NCBI RefSeq assembly: GCF_023074835.1 | Contig: NZ_JALLGW010000001.1 | Location: forward strand, 434,001-498,000 | Direction of reading: 5' to 3' | Source of the DNA: Halomarina salina | GTDB taxonomy: Archaea > Halobacteriota > Halobacteria > Halobacteriales > Haloarculaceae | Length of the DNA: 64,000 bases | Part shown: positions 34,225-42,216 of the stretch, in pieces | How the letters are laid out: each line of letters starts with the position of its first letter | Numbering within the stretch: the stretch's first letter is position 1 | Translations under genes and position numbers: made by a program | The notes under the pieces: model-generated | What the model was told of the DNA's origin: nothing | Seen by the model: only the letters and a program-made list of their open reading frames with translations | Database searches by the model: none

Positions 34225-34677
34225 TTAGCTGTACTCGCGGCGGTAGCTCTTGAACTCGGCGCGGTGGGACTCCTCGTCGGTGAGGATGGTCACCGCGAGG
34301 TCCTCCGTCACCGGGTCGTCGGCCTCCTCCGCGGCCGTGATGAGCGAGCGGTAGGTGTCGATGGCGTCGTTCTCGGCCTCGATGACGCCGTCGATGACAG
34401 ACAGGAGGTCACCGGGGTCCTCCGGCGGCTGGAGCGACTCCTGGTGGGGCTCGAACTCCATCGACGCGGGCGGACGGGCGTCGAGCTGCTTCAGTCGCTC
34501 GCCGATCATCTGCGCGTGCTGGAGTTCCTCCTCCGTCGCGTCCCGTCGGAGGCCCTGCTTGACCTCCTGGGCGCGGACGCCGTCGAGCACGATGCTGTTC
34601 GTCAGGTAGTTCATGACGGTCTCCATCTCGTCGCTGTACGCCTTTCGGAGCAGGTCGATGATCTCGTCGTTGGTCAT
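34225..34677 (-). CDS. Ferritin-like four-helix protein
   Basis: The protein has 150 residues from ATG 34677 (MTNDEIIDLLRKAYSDEMET). Iron ligands appear in the ferritin order: Glu in YSDEMETVMNY, ExxH in EEELQHAQMIG, Glu in DGVIEAENDAIDTY, and ExxH in DEESHRAEF. It therefore probably holds a di-iron centre. The role is oxidative-stress protection or iron handling. The exact subfamily is not assigned. Confidence 0.85.
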   Translation of the reverse strand: MTNDEIIDLLRKAYSDEMETVMNYLTNSIVLDGVRAQEVKQGLRRDATEEELQHAQMIGERLKQLDARPPASMEFEPHQESLQPPEDPGDLLSVIDGVIEAENDAIDTYRSLITAAEEADDPVTEDLAVTILTDEESHRAEFKSYRREYS

Positions 34678-35253
34678 GGTAGGTACCGTGTCCGAACGTC
34701 GGTGCGCGGTGGTGCGCCGATGACGACGACCAGCGACCGACGTCGAGCGTCGGTAGGGTCGCCGGACGCTTAGTTGTGTAGCCGTCGTCTGATACCGCGC
34801 CGCACGCTCCACAGTAGCCACCGCCGCACCGCCGAGTCGATATACTCATAGGGGTGTACTCCTGTCAGTCGCTGGGGCGCTTACGCCCCGACGTGAAGCC
34901 CGAGCCCCCACTGGGGGCTTCCCTCGACCCTGCCAGCGGCCGCTGTCCGTCTCGCGGTCCTCGAAGAAGCCCCCCAGCAGGCACGCTGGCCTCGCTGGCG
35001 GGTCAAAATCACCGAAACACGGTCAGCGTACTGCGCTGCGCTCGTGGACGAATTACCGACGTGAAGCCCTGTCCACGGAGTCCGGTCGACATTCCGACGT
35101 GTCTGGGTGAGTGTCGGCCACTCCGACCACTGACGGGGTGTCAGTGCACTCGCCGTGTCGACGTACCGGCGGTACCGACGAGTCTGTTCGTGGCATCTCT
35201 CGCCAGGGTGAAGTAACTATGGTCGGTGACGGCCGGCATCACTGGACGACAGG
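34678..35253. other. Gene-free stretch with repeated GAAGCCC element
   Basis: No gene is seen. At 34874-34889 stands a perfect hairpin (GGGGCG-ctta-CGCCCC). Next comes CGACGTGAAGCCC at 34889-34901, with GGGCTTC at 34915-34921 closing a second stem. CGACGTGAAGCCC recurs at 35057-35069. This resembles the 3' end of a transposon or a small RNA more than a promoter. Confidence 0.5.
34874..35069. repeat. Two copies of CGACGTGAAGCCC with hairpins
   Basis: The copies lie at 34889-34901 and 35057-35069, each followed within 25-35 bases by TCGAC. The first sits between two perfect stems. It may be a relic of an IS200/IS605-type element end (the TnpB-associated RNA region has similar stems), but no transposase or TnpB fragment is visible. 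Confidence 0.4.
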
Positions 35254-35505
35254 TCAGTTCGCCGGGGCCGTCACCAGCGCGGCGTCGTCGGCGACCGACA
35301 CCTCCCCGTCGCGAACAGTGATGCGATACCCCCACGCGGAGAACGTGACCTGGAGCGGCGTCGACGCGTCTGAGAGCCGTTCGAGCGCATCGACGTCTAT
35401 CTCCTCGGCTAACGGTGGCGAGAGTGAGAGCGGGTCTACCTCCTCCGCCTCGGCGACGGCTACGACAATTCGGGTACTGATGGCGAGTTCGTCACGCTCC
35501 GACAT
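35254..35505 (-). CDS. HalOD1 output-domain protein
   Basis: The protein has 83 residues from ATG 35505 (MSERDELAISTRIVVAVAEA). The sequence VDPLSLSPPLAEEIDVDALERL then LQVTFSAWGYRITVRDGEV is the HalOD1 pattern, a haloarchaea-specific domain found alone or on response regulators. It is likely a signalling output module. Partners are unknown. Confidence 0.85.
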   Translation of the reverse strand: MSERDELAISTRIVVAVAEAEEVDPLSLSPPLAEEIDVDALERLSDASTPLQVTFSAWGYRITVRDGEVSVADDAALVTAPAN

Positions 35506-35761
35506 ATGTCTCTCACCAGTGCCCTCCTCTCTCTTAGCCGCTACGGCCACGTGTCTTTGAATTCAAAGCAATTGCGTAAATATTCGCCACAATATCCACG
35601 ACTGTAGTACAATTCGAAATATACTCGCCGATAGCAGCGCGAAGCAGAAACAATCGTCCAGTTACGACAGTCAACGAGCGCTGTCGAACTCGGCCGGGAT
35701 ACCATCGCCACCGGGAGACAGTCGGGGCCGCGAGAGACCCCCACGTCCGGGAGACACGTCG
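35506..35761. other. A+T-rich intergenic stretch
   Basis: 35555-35660 is notably A+T-rich (attcaaagcaattgcgtaaa and beyond) against its surroundings. No gene is seen. It may be the trace of a deleted insertion, or promoter DNA of HalOD1. Confidence 0.4.
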
Positions 35762-37234
35762 CTACTCGGTCGCCTTCAGGTTGTGGACGACGTCGAGTCG
35801 TTCCTCGACGCTCGCCGTCGGACCGATGGCGTCGGCGATGGCCGCCGCCGACTTGTACGCCATCGGCGCTTCGTCGAGCACGGACTCTACCACCGACTCG
35901 GAGTAGACGCCGTCCATCGCGTCCGCGAACTGCTCCAGCGAACCCTCCCGGTGGGCCTGGCGACGACTCATCGTCCGACCAGCGCCGTGGGGAGCCGTCT
36001 GGTGCCACTCCTCGTTACCCTTGCCGCGAGCGACGACCGACCCGTCGGCCATGTTGAACGGGACGACGAGTCGCTGGCCGTCGCGGGCGGGCGTCGCTCC
36101 CTTTCGAATCGTCAGGTCCCTGAAGTCGATGTAGTTGTGGATGGACTGGAAGCGCTCGACCGGGTCGACGGCCAGCGCCGCACAGACGGCCTCCGACATC
36201 AGTTCGCGGTTCCAGCGGGCGTACTGCTGGGCGAACAGCATGTCGACGTAGTAGCCGTGGGCCTCGCGGCCGTCCAGCCAGTCGAGGTCCGTGTTGCGGT
36301 CGGCCTCGTCGGCGGCGTCCTCCGAAGGCTGCTCGGGGCGGAGGGCCGACAGCGCCTCGAACGCGTGTTCGATGGCCTTCCCGTCGAACTCCTCGCGGAC
36401 CTTCCCCTTGCGGATGTGGGACTCGCCCATCCCGCCGGTCACCCACGCGTAGAGGTCCTGGTCCGAGACGGCGTCCGGGTCGAACTTCAGGTACTCGCGG
36501 TAGTCGCTCGGGATGGCCTCCCGGATGGCGGCGGTGTTGCGCCGCTCGCTCGCCCGTTCCTGCCAGAACTGCGCGACGGCGAGGCCGAGGTAGCGCGACC
36601 CGCTGTGGACGACCAGCCAGTAGTCGCCCGACTCGCGGCCGCGCGCGAACTCGACGAAGTGGTTCCCGCCGCCGAGCGTCCCCGCCGACTGGATGACGTG
36701 ACTCATCCCCGGATTCCGCCCGGCGAGGACGCGCGTACACAGCGCCTCGAAGTAGTCGCCGTCGTAGCCGTCGAAGTCGAACTCCAGCGGGTCGACGCGC
36801 TGGCCGAACCGCTCCTCGTAGGCCGCGTCGAACGTCTCGAACACCTCGTTCGCCCGCTCGAACGGGAACTCGTCGACGAGGTGGACCGAGTCGTCGTAGT
36901 CGTGAGTCGAGCGGCCCATCGGAACCGCGTCGCGGACCGCGCGCTCTCGCTCCTCGTCCGCCAGCGGCAGGTCGTCGCCGAGGTTCGTCGCACACATCCC
37001 ACAGCCGACGTCGACGCCGACCACGTTCGGCACGACGCGGTCGGGCAGCGGCATCGAGAACCCGATGGGCGCGCCGGCGCCCCAGTGGGTGTCGGGCATG
37101 ACCCGGACGGGTTCGGTGAACGCCGGGTGGTCGACGAGTTCCTGAATCTGGTCGAGCGCGCTCCGCTCGACGAGCGACTCGTCCTCGACCAGCACGCGGG
37201 CGTCGGTGTACCTTCCTGACAGCTCTATCGCCAT
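35762..37234 (-). CDS. RtcB-family RNA ligase, divergent paralogue
   Basis: The protein has 490 residues. RtcB landmarks are VVGVDVGCGMCATNL (metal-binding Asp and Cys), GGGNHFVEF, VVHSGSR and PHGAGRTMSR, whose His is guanylylated in the family. It therefore probably joins RNA ends with GTP. The N-terminus (MAIELSGRYTDARVLVEDES, PDTHWGAGAPIGFS) differs from the canonical archaeal tRNA-splicing RtcB as I know it, suggesting a repair-type paralogue. The canonical gene is not in this window. Confidence 0.85.
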   Translation of the reverse strand: MAIELSGRYTDARVLVEDESLVERSALDQIQELVDHPAFTEPVRVMPDTHWGAGAPIGFSMPLPDRVVPNVVGVDVGCGMCATNLGDDLPLADEERERAVRDAVPMGRSTHDYDDSVHLVDEFPFERANEVFETFDAAYEERFGQRVDPLEFDFDGYDGDYFEALCTRVLAGRNPGMSHVIQSAGTLGGGNHFVEFARGRESGDYWLVVHSGSRYLGLAVAQFWQERASERRNTAAIREAIPSDYREYLKFDPDAVSDQDLYAWVTGGMGESHIRKGKVREEFDGKAIEHAFEALSALRPEQPSEDAADEADRNTDLDWLDGREAHGYYVDMLFAQQYARWNRELMSEAVCAALAVDPVERFQSIHNYIDFRDLTIRKGATPARDGQRLVVPFNMADGSVVARGKGNEEWHQTAPHGAGRTMSRRQAHREGSLEQFADAMDGVYSESVVESVLDEAPMAYKSAAAIADAIGPTASVEERLDVVHNLKATE

Positions 37235-37373
37235 TCGCTCTGGGAAGGTCCGGCCGACGACGGTATCAGCGTACCGATGCCAGCGACGGGTCGGAGGGCC
37301 GGAGCGCGGCGAGCGCGGCCGTGAACGGGGAGAACGTTGCTATAGAGGAACAGTATCATCTATAGCGCCGTTT

Positions 37374-38186
37374 ATGCCGGTCGGACCCCGAGGGGTCGGC
37401 GTGCAACGGCACGACCAGCCCCTCACCCACCGGACGGCGACCGAACCGCTCGACCCGGGCGTCATCACGCTCCCGGCGACCGACGTCGGGCGAGCGGCCG
37501 ACTGGCAGTTCTACGAGACCTACCAGGCGCTCCCGGAGCGAGACGAACAGGACGCGGGGACGTACGTCGTCGTGGACACCATCAACTTCTCGACCACCAT
37601 CTCGTGGCTCCTCGACCGTGGCGTCGGCGCGGTGACGCCGCTTCGCGACGAGGCCGCTGCCGAGGCCTTCGCCGACCGGACGCCCGAGGCGCTCGTCGGC
37701 GGTGACTACACGCACGACGACCCGGGCCGGGGGGACCTCAAGAACTCGCCGAGCGACTGCGCCGAGGCCGACCGTGACTGGGCCGACACCCACGTCGGCC
37801 TCCAGTCCATCAACGGTGCGAACGCGGTGTGCGCCGTCCGCGAGGACGCCGACTGCGTCGTCGCCTCGCCGGTCAACGCCGAGGCCGTCGCCCGGTGGCT
37901 GGACGGCGACGACGAGCCCATCCACTTCGTCGCCGCCGGGACCCGCGGCACCCAGGCCGTCGAGGACACGTTCGGCATCTACCGCGTCGTCGACCACCTG
38001 CTCGGGGCCTCATCGACGGTGACCGACGCCCTGGACCTCCGTATGCTCGACCACGTCTACGCCACCTCCTCGCACCTCAACAACCCGCCCGACCTCCACC
38101 CCGACCAGCACGTCATCCGCGCGTTCGACTCGCTCGACGTGGTGCCCGTCCGCGACGAGTCGGGCCGACTGGTCGACGCCTCCTGA
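37374..38186 (+). CDS. ComB-like 2-phosphosulfolactate phosphatase family
   Basis: The protein has 270 residues from ATG 37374. YVVVDTINFSTTISWLLDRG, VGGDYTHDDPGRGDLKNSPS and GLQSINGANAVCAV match the ComB fold, where Asp, Ser/Thr and Cys form the Mg-dependent phosphatase site. In methanogens ComB acts in coenzyme M synthesis. Haloarchaea lack that pathway, so another phosphate ester is the likely substrate. It is divergent from RtcB. Confidence 0.8.
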   Translation: MPVGPRGVGVQRHDQPLTHRTATEPLDPGVITLPATDVGRAADWQFYETYQALPERDEQDAGTYVVVDTINFSTTISWLLDRGVGAVTPLRDEAAAEAFADRTPEALVGGDYTHDDPGRGDLKNSPSDCAEADRDWADTHVGLQSINGANAVCAVREDADCVVASPVNAEAVARWLDGDDEPIHFVAAGTRGTQAVEDTFGIYRVVDHLLGASSTVTDALDLRMLDHVYATSSHLNNPPDLHPDQHVIRAFDSLDVVPVRDESGRLVDAS

Positions 38187-38477
38187 GCGGGCGAAGTGGG
38201 GACCGCAGGTCGCATTCCCGGACCGTGTCACCCTTACCCACACCCCGGTAACGCTGAAGTGCGCTCGGTCGCACGACCGAGACGAATGGAGACCTCTTCC
38301 TCGTCCCGCTGAGGGGACGACGCGCGGGCGCGTCCCGGACAGCACCGACCGTCCGTCCAGCGGCGGCACCGACTCCACGCTGGCGGCGGGTATCGCGCTT
38401 CGAGCGAGCACTGGGTCGCCCACAGTGGTCCAACGTTCCCGTGGGCGTCGGTCCACGGTGCGGCGACCCGACTTCGC
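38187..38477. other. Hairpin-rich intergenic stretch, possible small RNA
   Basis: Perfect stems are at 38264-38281 (CTCGGTC-gcac-GACCGAG), 38302-38319 (CGTCCC/GGGACG), 38319-38334 (GACGCG-cggg-CGCGTC) and 38418-38446 (GCCCAC/GTGGGC). There is no credible gene. It could be a structured leader of hflX, a small RNA or stacked terminators. Confidence 0.35.
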
Positions 38478-39782
38478 ATGCAATCAGGACAGACACGGGG
38501 CGGGACCGCGGTCGTCGCGGCCCGCCGCACCGACGAAGCACCGGACACGACCGAGATTCGGCGACTCGCCGACGCCGCTGAGTACGAGGTGGTCGCCGAG
38601 CGCACGCAACGCCGCGCCGAGGACGCGGGCTACGGCGTGGGGCGCGGCAAGGCCGCAGCTATCGCCGACCTCGTCGCCGACCGCGACGCGGACGCCGTCG
38701 TCTACGACGGCGCGCTCACGCCCGGCCAGTACGGGAACTGGGCCGAACTCCTGCCGCCGGGGACCGACCTGCTCGACCGGTACCGTCTCGTACTCGGCAT
38801 CTTCGCCGAGGGGGCGGCCGACCGCGCGGCGCAGTTGCAGGTCGAACTGGCGACGCTCCGCTACCGACTGCCGAGACTCCGACAGGTGACCGAGGAGTCG
38901 CTGCTCAACCAGGCGACCGAGAAGGGGTCGGTCGTGCTCGACGTGGAGGCGCGCATCGACCGCCTCCACACCGAGCTACGGGCGGTCAGCGACCGCGACG
39001 CCAGACGGCGCGAGGAGCGCCGCGAGCAGGGGTTCGACCCGGTCGCCATCGCGGGGTACACCAACGCCGGGAAGTCGACGCTGCTCCACCGCCTCGCCGA
39101 CGACCTCTCGGTGGCCGACCTCGGGGCGGGTCACGCCGACCTCGACGAGACGGCCGCCGTCGAGGACCGCCTGTTCGAGACGCTGGAGACCACCACGCGC
39201 AGAGCGACCGTCGACGGCCGACGCGTCCTGCTGACCGACACGGTCGGTCTGGTGGACGCGCTGCCCCACGACCTCGTGGCGTCGTTCAGCGCGACGCTGG
39301 ACGCCGTCGCGGACGCCGACGTCGGACTGCTCGTCGTCGACGCCAGCGACCCCGTCGGCGAGGTGGCGGAGAGACTCCGCGTCTCGCTGGCGGAACTGGA
39401 GGACCCGCGCGGGGACCTGCTGGTCGTGCTCAACAAGCGCGACCTGCTGGACGACGAGGCCCTCGCGGCGCGCCGCGCGGCGGTCGCCGACCTCGACCGC
39501 GTCGACGACGTGCTCGCGGTGAGCGCCGTCGAGGGGACGGGTATCGAGACACTGCGAGAGCGCATCCACGACGCGCTCCCGGGCGAGTCGCTCGCCGTCG
39601 AACTGCCCAACAGCGGGGAGACCGAGTCGTTCCTCGCGTGGGCGCACGACCACGGCACCGTCGCCGACCTGGAGTACGCCGGGGAGACGGTGACGTTCGC
39701 GTTCGAGGCGCGACCGGGAGTGGTCGAGCGCGCACGGGCGCAGGTCGAGGAGTCTGGTGGGACGGTACGGGACAGCGACTGA
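38478..39782 (+). CDS. hflX: GTPase HflX
   Basis: The protein has 434 residues. The N-terminal HflX domain (GYGVGRGKAAAIADLV, DGALTPGQYGNWAELL, LDRYRLVLGIFAEGAADRAAQLQVEL) is followed by a helical linker and a G domain: GYTNAGKST (P-loop), LTDTVGLVDALPHDLVASF (G3 and switch II) and NKRD (G4). A C-terminal acidic tail follows. It binds the large ribosomal subunit and releases stalled ribosomes in known relatives. The start ATG at 38478 fits the conserved first strand (GTAVVAARR). Confidence 0.93.
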   Translation: MQSGQTRGGTAVVAARRTDEAPDTTEIRRLADAAEYEVVAERTQRRAEDAGYGVGRGKAAAIADLVADRDADAVVYDGALTPGQYGNWAELLPPGTDLLDRYRLVLGIFAEGAADRAAQLQVELATLRYRLPRLRQVTEESLLNQATEKGSVVLDVEARIDRLHTELRAVSDRDARRREERREQGFDPVAIAGYTNAGKSTLLHRLADDLSVADLGAGHADLDETAAVEDRLFETLETTTRRATVDGRRVLLTDTVGLVDALPHDLVASFSATLDAVADADVGLLVVDASDPVGEVAERLRVSLAELEDPRGDLLVVLNKRDLLDDEALAARRAAVADLDRVDDVLAVSAVEGTGIETLRERIHDALPGESLAVELPNSGETESFLAWAHDHGTVADLEYAGETVTFAFEARPGVVERARAQVEESGGTVRDSD

Positions 39783-39955
39783 CCTCGCGCCGAACCCCAC
39801 CTGCATCTGCGTCTGCTGAGCCGACGGGGAACACCGGCGTCTCCCTTTCGTCAGGGACGACGGGTGAACGCCCGAACCGCCCGACCGCAGCTCGGTCGAG
39901 GTCGCCGAGCGTCCCGAACCCGAGTAGATAAGTACTCTCGTGGGAACATCCTGGT

Positions 39956-40408
39956 ATGACTGGGGTAACCCTCGGAGAACACGACGCCCTCACCGAGGCC
40001 GGGGAGCGCGTCCTGACGGTCGGCGGTGACCGGCCCATCCGCATCAGCGCAGGCCACCGAATCCAGCACCACGACGGGAAGTGCTCGCGGCCACACGGCC
40101 ACAACTACCGGGTCAGCGTCGAGGTGCGCGGCACGCTCACCGAGGAGGGATGGGTCGTCGACAAGGGCGAGGTCACCGAGATCATCGACGAGTGGGACCA
40201 CCGGTTCCTCGTCGAGCGCGGAGACCCGCTGGAGGCGGCGTTCGAGGAGTCGGGCGACGCGGACGCGCTGGTCGTCCTCGACCACCCGCCCACGGCCGAG
40301 GTGATGGCCGTCGTCCTCGAACGCCGTCTCCTCGACCGACTCCCCGAGAACGTCACCGACGTCTCCGTCGCGGTGGCCGAGACGGGCGAACTCCGCGCGG
40401 AGTACTGA
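39956..40408 (+). CDS. queD: 6-carboxytetrahydropterin synthase QueD
   Basis: The protein has 150 residues. The zinc-binding histidines appear in ISAGHRIQHHDGKCSRPHGHNYRV, with the catalytic Cys in that block, and EWDHRFLV and HPPTAEVMA follow. It makes carboxytetrahydropterin on the way to preQ0, the precursor of archaeosine at tRNA position 15. It is first of the queD-queE-queC operon, four bases before queE. Confidence 0.93.
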   Translation: MTGVTLGEHDALTEAGERVLTVGGDRPIRISAGHRIQHHDGKCSRPHGHNYRVSVEVRGTLTEEGWVVDKGEVTEIIDEWDHRFLVERGDPLEAAFEESGDADALVVLDHPPTAEVMAVVLERRLLDRLPENVTDVSVAVAETGELRAEY

Positions 40409-40411
40409 ACG

Positions 40412-41263
40412 ATGCCCGTCAACGACGATGCGGCGACGCTGGCCGACCCCGACGTCACCGCCGGCGACGACTCTCGCGACGCGGACGACCCGCGCGACAC
40501 ACCCGCCGACACCGCACCCGAGGACATCGACGCCAGCGAGGCGCTCCCCATCAACGAACTGTTCTACTCGCTCCAGGGCGAGGGGACGCTCGTGGGGACG
40601 CCGAGCGTGTTCGTCCGCACCAGCGGCTGTAACCTGCGCTGCTGGTTCTGTGATTCCTACCACACCTCGTGGGAACCGACGGGCGCGTGGCTCTCCGTCG
40701 ACGACATCGTCGAGCGAGTCGAGGAGTTCGACGCCGAGCACGTCGTCCTCACGGGGGGCGAACCGCTGGTCCACGAGGCGAGCGTCGACCTGCTCGACCG
40801 CCTCGCCGACCGGGGCTACCACTCCACCGTCGAGACGAACGGCACGGTCTACCGCGACGCGGCCATCGACCTCGCGAGCGTCAGCCCGAAACTCGCCTCC
40901 AGTACGCCGACTCCGGAGAACGCACCCGAGGGTGTGGATGCTGGAGCATGGGAGGAGCGCCACGAACAGCGTCGCATCGACCACGACGCGCTGACGCGAC
41001 TCGTCGAGGAGTACGAGACGCAACTGAAGTTCGTCGTCACCGGTTCCGACGACATGCCCGAGATAGCAGCGCTGGTCGACGACCTCCGGGAGCGTGCGAG
41101 CGTCCCGATTCCGGACCACCGGGTGCTCCTGATGCCCGAGGGCGTCACCCGCGAGCAGGTCGACGAGACCCGGACGGAGGTGGCCGACCTCGCGATGGAG
41201 CACGGCTACCGCTACACGCCGCGCCTGCACGTCGACCTCTGGAACGACGCGCCGGGCACCTGA
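40412..41263 (+). CDS. queE: 7-carboxy-7-deazaguanine synthase QueE (radical SAM)
   Basis: The protein has 283 residues. An acidic N-terminal extension of about 40 residues is followed by NELFYSLQGEGTLVGTPSVF and GCNLRCWFCDS, whose three cysteines bind the 4Fe-4S cluster (Cx3Cx2C). LTGGEPLVHE binds SAM. It rearranges carboxytetrahydropterin to carboxydeazaguanine. The start is just after the queD stop. Confidence 0.93.
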   Translation: MPVNDDAATLADPDVTAGDDSRDADDPRDTPADTAPEDIDASEALPINELFYSLQGEGTLVGTPSVFVRTSGCNLRCWFCDSYHTSWEPTGAWLSVDDIVERVEEFDAEHVVLTGGEPLVHEASVDLLDRLADRGYHSTVETNGTVYRDAAIDLASVSPKLASSTPTPENAPEGVDAGAWEERHEQRRIDHDALTRLVEEYETQLKFVVTGSDDMPEIAALVDDLRERASVPIPDHRVLLMPEGVTREQVDETRTEVADLAMEHGYRYTPRLHVDLWNDAPGT

Positions 41264-41317
41264 GCCGACGGCAGGACGAACAGCACCCACTCGAAACTAC
41301 ACCACCCGCACACCACG

Positions 41318-42115
41318 ATGACCGACGACCACGATTCGACCGACAGCACCGAGACGACGACCGACGCGACCGCGACACCGGACGGTGGCGAGCGACCGCT
41401 CGCCGTGGTTCTCGTCTCCGGCGGGATGGACTCGGCGACGGCCGTCGCGGAGGCCATCGACCGGGGGTACGACCCGCTGTTCCTCCACACGTCGTACGGC
41501 CAGCGCACCGAGAACCGCGAGGCCGAGTGCGCCCGCCTGCTCGCCGAGGAGTTCGACGCCGTGGACACGCTCCACGTCGAGACGGACCACCTCGCGCGCA
41601 TCGGCGCGTCGTCGCTCACCGACGACGCGATGGACGTGGACGACGCGGAGCTAGGCGGCGAGGACGGCGACAGCGAGACCGACGACGAGGACGAGGAGGA
41701 GATACCCAACACCTACGTCCCGTTCCGGAACGCGAACCTGCTGTCGATGGCCGTCTCCTACGCCGAGGCCCAGGAGGCGGAGGCGGTGTTCGTCGGCGCG
41801 CACTCCGAGGACTACGCGGGCTACCCCGACTGCCGCCCCGAGTTCTTCGAGGCGTTCGAGCGGGTCGTCGAGGTGGGTACTCGCCCCGAGACGCTGATTT
41901 CTGTAGAAGCGCCGTTCGTCGAGTGGTCGAAGACCGACATCGTCGAGCGCGGTACCGAGCTAGACGTCCCGTTCGAGCACACCTGGTCGTGCTACCGCGA
42001 CGAACAACCGGCCTGTGGGACCTGCGACTCGTGTGCCTATCGCCTCCAAGCCTTCCAGCAGGCGGGCGAGCGCGACCCCATCGAGTACGCCGAGCGACCG
42101 AACTACGTCGACTGA
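41318..42115 (+). CDS. queC: 7-cyano-7-deazaguanine synthase QueC
   Basis: The protein has 265 residues. The PP-loop VLVSGGMDSATAVAEA binds ATP, YVPFRNANLLSMAVSYAEA is the family signature, and the C-terminal CYRDEQPACGTCDSCAYRL holds four cysteines for zinc. It converts the carboxyl to nitrile, giving preQ0. An acidic insert (about residues 105-128, rich in Asp and Glu) looks haloarchaeal. Confidence 0.95.
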   Translation: MTDDHDSTDSTETTTDATATPDGGERPLAVVLVSGGMDSATAVAEAIDRGYDPLFLHTSYGQRTENREAECARLLAEEFDAVDTLHVETDHLARIGASSLTDDAMDVDDAELGGEDGDSETDDEDEEEIPNTYVPFRNANLLSMAVSYAEAQEAEAVFVGAHSEDYAGYPDCRPEFFEAFERVVEVGTRPETLISVEAPFVEWSKTDIVERGTELDVPFEHTWSCYRDEQPACGTCDSCAYRLQAFQQAGERDPIEYAERPNYVD

Positions 42116-42216
42116 GTCGGGGAGCGAACGCGACACCACTCCACGACCGTTCTCCTCGGACCTGACACCGAGCCGAAGTCCGTGCGGTTAAGCCACGCCG
42201 CCCGCCATCCCCGACA

